From: Clostridia bacterium
GTDB lineage: Bacteria; Bacillota; Clostridia; Christensenellales; CAG-138
Reading direction: 5' to 3'
NCBI GenBank assembly: GCA_017524445.1
Contig: JAFXVP010000030.1
Span: 1 to 64,000 of the forward strand
Length of the DNA: 64,000 bases
Shown here: in pieces, positions 51,081 to 57,830 of the stretch
Numbering within the stretch: position 1 is the first letter of the stretch
Layout: each line of letters begins with the position of its first letter
Notes under the pieces: model-generated
What the model saw: only the letters and a program-made list of their open reading frames with translations
The model's database searches: none
Told to the model about the DNA's origin: nothing
Program-made: the position numbers and the translations under genes

Positions 51081-51177
51081 GTGTCAAGGGGACGGTTAGC
51101 GTGGGATGAATTCGATATTTCGTCCGCATTCCGTATATGTGTCCGCTCGCCGGAGCATGGTTGTTCTCTTGACAACC
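51081..51177. repeat. TGTCAAGGGGAC-type repeat with extended loop
   Basis: GTGTCAAGGGGACGGTT at 51081-51097 and TTGTTCTCTTGACAACC at about 51161-51177 are the two ends of the element seen compactly at 52985-53013, separated here by about 60 bases. Confidence 0.5.
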
Positions 51178-51227
51178 ATACTCCGCGTGTGCAGTAAAAG
51201 AAAACAAAAAACACAGAGATAAGAATA

Positions 51228-51395
51228 CCCCCGAAAACGCAGTGTTTTCGGGGGATGGCGTCCTCAGCGCGTTACGGCGCTGCTTTGGATTTGAAGGACA
51301 GGGAAGCATGGCGACGCGCGGGAAGCGTGCGACGGCACCTCTGTAACGAAACGAAGTGAAGTGGACGCCGGCGACACGGCTTCGCCGCCTGTACA
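51228..51395. repeat. Hairpin and diverged B-type repeat in the gap before the lipoprotein gene
   Basis: A CCCCCGAAAAC / GTTTTCGGGGG hairpin (51228-51254) is followed by words shared with the repeats at 28.5 and 63.2 kb (GATGGCG, GGCGACGCGCG, CTGTAACGAAACGAAGTG) and small GGCTTCGCC-type hairpins. I see no gene in 51064-51472. Confidence 0.5.
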
Positions 51396-51472
51396 AACGC
51401 GCGGCGTTCTGCTTGGGAGTCCCGCTGTTGCTGCCGGGACATTTTAACAGTCCCTTTCGCTTTACACGAAAA

Positions 51473-52024
51473 TTATTTGCCGGTGCTGTTTCCGAGCAGC
51501 AAAGTGTTCAGCGACTCGCTGAGAGAGTGATCCCAGCCTTCTGCCGTATCGCAGATCGAAACGAAGAGCTTATCATTGCCGCCGATCACATTGCTGAGCC
51601 TGTTGCCGAACATCTCGGGACCCTTATCCGCGTCGAGACCGTTCAGGATCTGCATATCGTAGGTGTATTCCTTGCCGTCCTTCTTTGCGTAGACAATATA
51701 GGCATAAACGGATTTTTCCGGATCGCCTTCACCCTCGAACGCGACAACACTGTTCGCGGTAAACGGCACAGCCTTGTTTGCTTCCTTGCCGTCGACCGTG
51801 ACCTTAAAACCCTTGATTGAATCCGTCACGTGCAGGTCGAAGTAGATTTCGCCGTCCTTCACAAAGGACAGTTTGTCGACGAACTTCGTATCCTCCTGAA
51901 CGGCGGCAGCGTTTCCGCTTCCGTTCGGATCAATGGGTTCTACGCGCGTTTCTTCGATCTTCGTGCAAGCAAAGACTGAAAGGGACATCACGATGACGAG
52001 TAACAATACAACCGGTTTCTTCAT
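51473..52024 (-). CDS. Lipoprotein of unknown function
   Basis: A 183-residue protein with a lipoprotein signal (lipobox SLSVFAC, Cys20). The mature domain has a strand-rich part (DGEIYFDLHVTDSIKGFKVTVDGKEANK) and a C-terminal helix ending LLLGNSTGK. No family is recognised. It starts 44 bases after the YugP-like gene, probably on the same transcript, so the two may act together at the membrane. Confidence 0.75.
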   Translation of the reverse strand: MKKPVVLLLVIVMSLSVFACTKIEETRVEPIDPNGSGNAAAVQEDTKFVDKLSFVKDGEIYFDLHVTDSIKGFKVTVDGKEANKAVPFTANSVVAFEGEGDPEKSVYAYIVYAKKDGKEYTYDMQILNGLDADKGPEMFGNRLSNVIGGNDKLFVSICDTAEGWDHSLSESLNTLLLGNSTGK

Positions 52025-52068
52025 TTGTTCTTTCTCCTTCTGTTTACTGCTTTTATATTACTGCATCC

Positions 52069-52872
52069 TCAGCTCTTTGAGCCGCCGCGCACCTTTATCA
52101 GAATCTCCAGTACCCACTGGATGACGCGCAGGACTTCAAGAATGAAGTCGCAGATATACGAAATGATGTATGTGTCGAACACCTTCTTCATGACCGCCAT
52201 TTCGGACTCGTTCGCGAGACCGTATTCGCGGATCATTTCAAGCGCAAGCTCGTTCGCCTTCTTTTCGACCGGGATGTTCAGCATCGTCACGATGAAGCCG
52301 GCAATCAGCAGCAGACCGCCGAGCGCCATGCCGATCATTGTAAACACGCCGCTCGTTTTCATCAGGAACAGATCGATCACAACGCTGAGCAGGATCACCG
52401 GGAGGAACAGGAACGGTCCGAAAATTCCGATTACAGATAGGCGGTTGCGCAGAAGCGTTGCTCTGTCGCCCTGTTCGCACAGCTTTGCAAGACCCGCCTT
52501 CTGCACGGCGAGCGCCGTTGCAGTAACGGACTTCTTATCGTCAATCTTGAAGAGAATGCTGCGCAGATAGATCGTCTTGGTAAAGACGTTGTAATAATTT
52601 CCGAACAGCACGCCGCGGATGACGCCCGCCTTCTTGACCTTGATGTGCGTGAGCCCGTCCCTGTCAAGCACGAACCGCGCTGCTTCCGCGCCGGTCATGT
52701 GAGAAGAGATCGGCATCTTGTTTGCTTTCCAGTAGCGAACCGCGATGAGAATCTTCATTACGAGAGCAACGATCGCCATGATAACGACGAGCAACGATAC
52801 GACCAAATACGCGATCGAAAGCGCGTCGTGATTCATTACGCCTTCCAAAATTTCCCTTCCGACTTCTTCCAT
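52069..52872 (-). CDS. YugP-family membrane protein lacking the HExxH zinc site (pseudo-protease)
   Basis: A 267-residue protein with membrane segments at about 20-45, 145-170 and 175-197. The soluble part follows the YugP (Zn_peptidase_2) plan: MTGAEAARFVLDRDGL, GNYYNVFTKTIYLRSILF, then SVTATALAVQKAGLA, and after the last membrane segments PVEKKANELALEMIREYG. In active YugP proteins the third stretch reads close to SIAAVAVAAHEVGHA; here QKAGLA (124-129) replaces the zinc ligands. The protein is therefore probably not a peptidase and may be a scaffold or regulator. The YugP assignment rests on my pattern reading. Confidence 0.7.
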   Translation of the reverse strand: MEEVGREILEGVMNHDALSIAYLVVSLLVVIMAIVALVMKILIAVRYWKANKMPISSHMTGAEAARFVLDRDGLTHIKVKKAGVIRGVLFGNYYNVFTKTIYLRSILFKIDDKKSVTATALAVQKAGLAKLCEQGDRATLLRNRLSVIGIFGPFLFLPVILLSVVIDLFLMKTSGVFTMIGMALGGLLLIAGFIVTMLNIPVEKKANELALEMIREYGLANESEMAVMKKVFDTYIISYICDFILEVLRVIQWVLEILIKVRGGSKS

Positions 52873-52903
52873 AGTTTTCTCCCTTTACTTCGATTAATTT
52901 TAT

Positions 52904-52932
52904 AGTATAGCATATATACACCTGAATTACAA
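52904..52932 (-). promoter_or_regulatory. SigA-type promoter of the YugP-like/lipoprotein operon
   Basis: On the minus strand, TTGTAA (52927-52932), 17 bases, TATACT (52904-52909). Confidence 0.6.
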
Positions 52933-52953
52933 GGAATGCGGACACTTTTCTTT

Positions 52954-53013
52954 AGGTTGTCAAGGGGACGAGGTTGTCAAGGGGAGGTTGTCAAGGGGAC
53001 GGTTCTCTTGACA
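52954..53013. repeat. Three tandem AGGTTGTCAAGGGG copies
   Basis: Copies start at 52954, 52971 and 52985. The last continues into GACGGTTCTCTTGACA, so the element can form TGTCAAG...CTTGACA. These look like REP-type ends that have multiplied by slippage. Confidence 0.6.
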
Positions 53014-53034
53014 CATGAAAATGAATTATGGCAA

Positions 53035-53070
53035 AGCAAAACAGCCGGACCGCGATCGCGGTCCGGCTGT
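53035..53070 (-). terminator. Intrinsic terminator after the Pro/Glu-rich lipoprotein gene
   Basis: A perfect 30-base palindrome (53041-53070, half ACAGCCGGACCGCGA), followed on the minus strand by TTTTGCTTTG. Confidence 0.7.
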
Positions 53071-53081
53071 TGGTTTTTGGG

Positions 53082-54128
53082 TTATCCGAGCATCCACAGC
53101 GCGCGCTGATCGCGGTCGGTCGTGAACACGATCGCGCCGTCTTCGTTTACGGCAATGTACCGATCGCCGCAGCGGATCGACATGACGTCAAAGCGACCGC
53201 CGTCCCGGATGAGCTCCTCCGTTTCGATCACAAGCTCGCCCGCCTTGAACGGATCGTGCGTGGACTTCGGCGCATCTGCGTCCGAAGCGTCGATATAGAG
53301 CTCATTGAACGACAGGCGGCCCATGGTATAGGAAGGACGCGCAAACGGATCGTCCTTCTTCGTACCGAGGAAAAAGGCGTCCTCCGACGCGGTCAGATAA
53401 AACTCGCTGTCCCATGACCCGTTGAACAGCCCCAGAGGGATATCCATCCAGCCGGGCGTGACGCTTCTGACGCTGTCGCCGTCCCTGCCGTAAATGAAAT
53501 CCATGACCAGGGCATAGCCGAATTCGTCGCCGAATTCAACGGAATAATGCGCCGTCCGCGCCTGTTCCGTCATCGTGATCACCGCCATATCGCCGTTCCA
53601 CGTCAGCACGAAATCGTTCTGCTGATCCACCGGGACCTTCAGCTCGCCGTCCGTCTCGTTTTCCACAAAAACGGACAGATCGGAAAAGCCGGGCCAGTCC
53701 GGGAAGGCGATTGTCATATGCGTGCTGTCGATGATGTCAAAATCCGGCGAACCGTCGACGTCGGTGCTGTTCCAGCAGAGATTGTCGTATACGATGCGCC
53801 GCTTTCCCGCGGGATCCGCATCTTGCGCGTTCGCTTCGCTTCTGTACGCTGCCCAGTCAAAAACCGGTTCGGACGCGGGCGCCTGCGCTTCCGGCTCGGG
53901 TTCCGGCTCTGTCTGTTCGGGTTCCGGCGCGACCGGTTCGGGCGCGGGTTTTTGCGCCTCCGGCTCGGGCGCGGGCGCTTCCGGCCCGGATACTTCGGTG
54001 ATCGAAACTTGCTCGGTATCCGCTTTGTTCGGCGTCTTCTCTTCCGGCGCAACGACGGTGATCTGCACACAGGCAAACAGGCCGCACAGCAACGCGGCGG
54101 CCGGCAAAATGATCCATTTCTTTTTCAT
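53082..54128 (-). CDS. Exported lipoprotein with a Pro/Glu/Ala-rich spacer, unknown function
   Basis: A 348-residue protein with a signal peptide and a probable lipidation cysteine at residue 20 (LLCGLFAC). A Pro/Glu/Ala-rich spacer (about 45-90, EPEPEPEAQAPASEP) leads to a globular domain of mainly beta character (about 95-348). The latter has repeated aspartate-rich turns (VDGSPDFDIIDSTHMTIAF, SFNELYIDASDADAP). I do not recognise the fold. The ATG at 54128 follows a G run; a longer start is unlikely. It lies behind an unusual direct-repeat array, so it is probably tightly regulated. Confidence 0.8.
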   Translation of the reverse strand: MKKKWIILPAAALLCGLFACVQITVVAPEEKTPNKADTEQVSITEVSGPEAPAPEPEAQKPAPEPVAPEPEQTEPEPEPEAQAPASEPVFDWAAYRSEANAQDADPAGKRRIVYDNLCWNSTDVDGSPDFDIIDSTHMTIAFPDWPGFSDLSVFVENETDGELKVPVDQQNDFVLTWNGDMAVITMTEQARTAHYSVEFGDEFGYALVMDFIYGRDGDSVRSVTPGWMDIPLGLFNGSWDSEFYLTASEDAFFLGTKKDDPFARPSYTMGRLSFNELYIDASDADAPKSTHDPFKAGELVIETEELIRDGGRFDVMSIRCGDRYIAVNEDGAIVFTTDRDQRALWMLG

Positions 54129-54153
54129 GATGGTTCCCCCCCGTTTTTTCTGC

Positions 54154-54209
54154 ATTATACCGGCGGGATGTGTTATTTTTGCGTTATAGATGCGTTATTT
54201 TTGCGTTAT
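54154..54209 (-). promoter_or_regulatory. -10 box with four octamers at exact 11-bp spacing upstream
   Basis: TATAAT on the minus strand (54154-54159) is preceded by four octamers, read on the plus strand as TGTGTTAT (54169), TGCGTTAT (54180), TGCGTTAT (54191) and TGCGTTAT (54202). The constant 11-base step puts them on one face of the helix and covers the -35 position, which has no good consensus. This is the usual layout of sites for a cooperatively binding response regulator. Confidence 0.65.
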
Positions 54210-54289
54210 AAGTGTAAAGAAATCATGTACTCCGGAAAAGCGCAAAAAACCTCCCGTGTGCCGGAAGGATAAGGAGTTTACAGTTATGA

Positions 54290-54351
54290 GTTCGCCTGTG
54301 GCGAACGTTATGATATGATTGCCTTGCCTGCAAACTTGCCGCAGGCAATCA
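54290..54351. repeat. Two nested hairpins downstream of the HAD phosphatase gene
   Basis: GTTCGCC TGT GGCGAAC (about 54293-54309), then a longer hairpin with ATGATTGCC / GGCAATCAT arms around a GCCTGC...GCAGGC core (about 54316-54353). They may terminate the HAD gene on the minus strand, although there is no U tract. Their word-plus-palindrome style resembles the arrays at 28.7 and 48.4 kb. Confidence 0.4.
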
Positions 54352-55185
54352 TAACTGCTTCAGTTCCGGGATCCGTTCAATCAGCGCGGCGATCGCGTCG
54401 TCGTCGTTCGACGGAAGCACGACGTCGGCAAGCTTCAGCGCGTCCGGATGCCCGTTCTCGGGAACCGCGGCGACGTCCGCGGCGGCAAGCATTTCGAGGT
54501 CGTTGTTGTAATCCCCGACGCCGATCATGGTGCGGCCTCTGAACTTTGGAAGCGTCCGGCACATGTTCAGCGCGGAGCCCTTGTTGACGCCTTTCGGAAG
54601 CAGCTCCAGATAATAGGACCCGGGAACGATATCCGTTGAGGCAAACACGCGGTCAAACCGCCCGGAAAGCCCCTGCTCCTCGATCCACCGGTCCACCCGG
54701 TGCATCTGCTCCGGCACGCCGAACAGAAGCGCCTTGAACCACGGATACGCCTCCGCCTCTTCGATCGAAACGAACCGGCTCGTCTGATGCAGCTTCCAGA
54801 ACGGGATGTTCAGCGTTTCCTTCGGCGAGACGTACAGGATCCCGTCCGGGATATAGACCTGCAGGTCTACGGTCGGCATCTCCCTCTGCGCATAGCGCAG
54901 CACCATGGCGATCGCGTCCCGGTCCGCGAACTGCGTAAACAGAAAGCGGTCGCTTTCCCGGTCGTACACGCCGGCGCCGTTCAGAACGATGCTCGGCGCG
55001 TTGAAGGCGACGCCTTCAAGATACTGCATCATGTTGGAAGGGCAGCGCCCGGTCGAGATCGCAAACAGCCCGCCTTCCTTTGTATATGCTTCTATCGCCC
55101 GCCTGTTTCTTTGGCTGACGTTTCCCAGATGATCGAACAGCGTCCCGTCCAGATCGCAGAAGATTGCCGTTTCGTTCCAACGCAT
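54349..55185 (-). CDS. Cof-type HAD family phosphatase
   Basis: A 278-residue HAD IIB phosphatase. The catalytic motif is FCDLDGTLFD (Asp11, Asp13), motif II lies in FAISTGR, the C2B cap is in the middle, and the motif III/IV region is KGVNKGSALNM and IGVGDYNNDLEMLAAA. It removes phosphate from sugar phosphates or cofactors such as FMN or PLP; the substrate is not predictable. The gene is single, with its own promoter. Confidence 0.93.
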   Translation of the reverse strand: MRWNETAIFCDLDGTLFDHLGNVSQRNRRAIEAYTKEGGLFAISTGRCPSNMMQYLEGVAFNAPSIVLNGAGVYDRESDRFLFTQFADRDAIAMVLRYAQREMPTVDLQVYIPDGILYVSPKETLNIPFWKLHQTSRFVSIEEAEAYPWFKALLFGVPEQMHRVDRWIEEQGLSGRFDRVFASTDIVPGSYYLELLPKGVNKGSALNMCRTLPKFRGRTMIGVGDYNNDLEMLAAADVAAVPENGHPDALKLADVVLPSNDDDAIAALIERIPELKQL

Positions 55186-55214
55186 CCTGTCGTCCCCCTT
55201 TTTTCGATAAACTG

Positions 55215-55243
55215 ATTATACCACATCACCGCGCAGGTATCAA
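55215..55243 (-). promoter_or_regulatory. SigA-type promoter of the HAD phosphatase gene
   Basis: On the minus strand, TTGATA (55238-55243), 17 bases, TATAAT (55215-55220). Confidence 0.7.
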
Positions 55244-55291
55244 TTTGATCGTTCAAATCCTGTAAAACTTGCCGGTTCCGGAAAAAAAGAT

Positions 55292-55320
55292 TTGTCATTC
55301 CGTCGGGTACATGCTATAAT
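55292..55320 (+). promoter_or_regulatory. SigA-type promoter of the ABC importer operon
   Basis: TTGTCA (55292-55297), 17 bases, TATAAT (55315-55320). CAGGAGG and the ATG at 55378 follow. Confidence 0.75.
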
Positions 55321-55377
55321 ACATGTCGCAGACCGAAAAACACGATCTGCAAATGCAATTTTTTCAGGAGGAAAAAC

Positions 55378-56706
55378 ATGAAAAAGTTTGTATGCATGAT
55401 GCTTGCGCTTGTGATGGTCCTCGGACTGATCGCATGCGGCGGCACGACGACGCCCGCACAGCAGGGTGAAGAACCGGCGGCGCAGCCCGCAACGGAAGGC
55501 GAACCGGCAGCGCAGCCCGCAGCGGAAGGCGAACCGGCAGCGGAACCCGAACAGCCCGCCGAGCAGAAGGATTATTCGGGTTATACGATCCGTATCTATT
55601 CCAACTCCAACTCGACCGAGCGTGTGACCTGGCTGATCAATGCCGCGAAGGAAGCGGGCTTCACCATCAGCCTGGACACCAACGAAGTCTATTCCGGCGA
55701 CAGCGCTGCGATTCAGGCTGCCAACGAGAATAAGGACGGCGACCTGATCTTCGGTCTCAACGAGACCCGTTGGAGCCAGCTGGTCAACGGCCAGTATGAA
55801 AACCTGAAGATCATGGACTGGACCCCGTCCTGGGCCGACGAAGTCGGTGAGTACAAGTATGACGGCAAGGCCTACGGCATCGTCATCCAGAACGTGCTCA
55901 TGCTCTATCGGAACGATGAGCTCGGCACCAACGGTCAGGAGCTCCACTTCGACCATTGGGCGGACGTGGTGAACTGCGGCTACACCTGGTACCGTCAGAA
56001 CAAGGTCGGCGGCACCACCAACGCCAACATCAACTCCGCGATCCTCTTCCCGTTCGCGGATGCAGCGTCCCCCGCGGGCGGCATCACCGTGGACGGCTGG
56101 AAGACCCTGTGGAAGTTCTGCGCGGACGGCAAGTTCGGCGGCGACGACTGGAAATACGGCTTTGATCCCTTGAACAGAGGCGACGTGGCCGTGTCCGAGT
56201 ACTACTCCTCTTCCCTGTACGGCTCCATCGACACCGCAGCCGACGGCAGCAAGACCCCGCTCGTCGGCACCATAAACCCCGAGAACTGGGCGCTCGTGGA
56301 CATCAAGGACGGCACCTACTACATCGCTGAGTACGTCGGCATCCTGGATCGTGACGGCCGTACCGAAGAACAGACCGAAGCTGTGAAGGCATTCGCAGAG
56401 TGGTTCGGTTCCGCCGCAACGCAGGCTGCCTGGGGCGAAGAGTTTGACTCCTTCCCCTGCAACACCGTTGCTGCTGCCACCCTCTATCCCGACGGCATCC
56501 CCGCCATCTACCAGATCCCCAACTTTGCTCTGAACAAGGTTGCAGGCACCGACATGACCTATGCCGAGTACGTTGCTGCCCACAGCGCTGAATGGACCAA
56601 CATCCTCACCAACCTGGGCTTCTACTGGAAGGACGCCAACGACGCGAAGGCGGAACCCGACTGGGCAAACCTCGACTGGAGCGTTCTCACGCAGAAAGCA
56701 GAATAA
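55378..56706 (+). CDS. ABC transporter substrate-binding lipoprotein
   Basis: A 442-residue lipoprotein with lipobox LGLIAC (Cys20). A low-complexity spacer follows (about 28-62) made of EGEPAAQPA units from a 30-bp DNA repeat, then a type II periplasmic-binding fold (SGYTIRIYSNSNSTERVTWLI to the end). The fold resembles FbpA/AfuA and AEP-type binding proteins, which fits the PotA/FbpC-like ATPase and single-chain permease encoded next. Ferric iron, a phosphorylated small molecule and a polyamine are all possible ligands. Codon use looks optimised for high expression. Confidence 0.88.
   Translation: MKKFVCMMLALVMVLGLIACGGTTTPAQQGEEPAAQPATEGEPAAQPAAEGEPAAEPEQPAEQKDYSGYTIRIYSNSNSTERVTWLINAAKEAGFTISLDTNEVYSGDSAAIQAANENKDGDLIFGLNETRWSQLVNGQYENLKIMDWTPSWADEVGEYKYDGKAYGIVIQNVLMLYRNDELGTNGQELHFDHWADVVNCGYTWYRQNKVGGTTNANINSAILFPFADAASPAGGITVDGWKTLWKFCADGKFGGDDWKYGFDPLNRGDVAVSEYYSSSLYGSIDTAADGSKTPLVGTINPENWALVDIKDGTYYIAEYVGILDRDGRTEEQTEAVKAFAEWFGSAATQAAWGEEFDSFPCNTVAAATLYPDGIPAIYQIPNFALNKVAGTDMTYAEYVAAHSAEWTNILTNLGFYWKDANDAKAEPDWANLDWSVLTQKAE
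55471..55550 (+). repeat. 30-bp tandem repeat in the binding-protein gene
   Basis: Units begin at 55471, 55501 and 55531 with GAACCGGC and encode the EPAAQPA(T/A)EG spacer. The first two are 30 bases with two differences; the third is partial. Confidence 0.8.
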
Positions 56707-56791
56707 CACACCTACGTTTACGATCCGTATGGCGAGCCGGTCTCCGGCTCGCCATACACATAAAACAGATCCCTGAATAAGGAGTAAGGTA

Positions 56792-57829
56792 ATGATTCAG
56801 TTAAAAGACATTGTTGTCAAATTTGGTGATTTCACCGCGCTGCACGATATCAATGTCCACGTGAAAGAGGGGGAATTTTTCACTTTTCTGGGACCGAGCG
56901 GCTGCGGCAAGACCACGACGCTCCGGACGATCACAGGGTTTATCGAGCCGGTCAGCGGCACCGTGGTCGTCAAGGACCGCGACATCACGCACGTTCCGAT
57001 CGAAAACCGCAACATCGGCATCGTCTTCCAGAGCTACGCGCTGTTCCCGACGATGACGGTTTACGACAACATCGCGTTCGGCCTCAAGATCAAGCATTTC
57101 AAGAGAAAAGAGATCGATCGGAAGGTGCGTGAGATCGCAAAGAAGGTCGATCTATCCGACGATCAGCTCAAAAAAGCCGTTTCCCAGCTTTCCGGCGGTC
57201 AGCAGCAGCGCGTCGCGATCGCCCGCGCGCTCGTGACGGAACCCGCCATCATCTGCATGGACGAGCCGCTTTCGAACCTGGACGCAAAGCTGCGCGTGCA
57301 GCTTAGAAACGAGCTCAAAAAGATGCAGAAGGATTTCGGCATCACGACGATCTACGTCACCCACGACCAGGAGGAAGCGCTGACGCTGTCCGACCGCATC
57401 GCCGTGTTCAACAAGGGCTACATCGAGCAGATCGGCACGCCGAACGAGGTTTACAATTATTCCGCGACCGAATTCGTCTGCAATTTCATCGGCGACATCA
57501 ACCGTCTGGAGGAGGGCGTGCTCAAAGCGCTTCAGGCGGCGGGTGCCGACGTGGATCCCGATAAGCATAACTACATCCGTCTGGAGCGGCTCCATGTGAA
57601 CCAGACCCCCGCCCCCGGCGAAGTCATCCTGAAGGGCGTGGTGGAAAGCCGCGAGTACTACGGCCTGTACATCAAGTATTACATCACTCTGGAAGGTCAG
57701 ACCATCAAGGTCATCGAAAAGAACGACGGCGTGAACATCTACGAGCCCGGACAGGCGGTGGACGTGCTGCTGAATCCGCGGGACATCATGGTCTACGACG
57801 CGCCGGAACCGACTGAGGAGGAGGCCTGA
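56792..57829 (+). CDS. ABC transporter ATP-binding protein (PotA/FbpC-like)
   Basis: A 345-residue ATPase: Walker A GPSGCGKTT (34-42), Q-loop region FQSYALFPTMTVYDNIAFG, signature QLSGGQQQRVAIARA, Walker B IICMDEPLSNLDAKLR, H-loop THDQEEALTL, and a C-terminal TOBE-like domain (about 245-335). This is the carbohydrate/organic-cation uptake type that powers spermidine, iron or phosphonate importers. It follows the binding-protein gene by 85 bases and precedes the permease gene by one base, with GGAGGAGG at its end serving the permease. Confidence 0.94.
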   Translation: MIQLKDIVVKFGDFTALHDINVHVKEGEFFTFLGPSGCGKTTTLRTITGFIEPVSGTVVVKDRDITHVPIENRNIGIVFQSYALFPTMTVYDNIAFGLKIKHFKRKEIDRKVREIAKKVDLSDDQLKKAVSQLSGGQQQRVAIARALVTEPAIICMDEPLSNLDAKLRVQLRNELKKMQKDFGITTIYVTHDQEEALTLSDRIAVFNKGYIEQIGTPNEVYNYSATEFVCNFIGDINRLEEGVLKALQAAGADVDPDKHNYIRLERLHVNQTPAPGEVILKGVVESREYYGLYIKYYITLEGQTIKVIEKNDGVNIYEPGQAVDVLLNPRDIMVYDAPEPTEEEA

Positions 57830-57830
57830 G

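Noticed and set aside
55240..56709. 489-codon minus-strand frame opposite the binding-protein gene
   Set aside because: Shadow frame; it also crosses the importer promoter and has no start signals.
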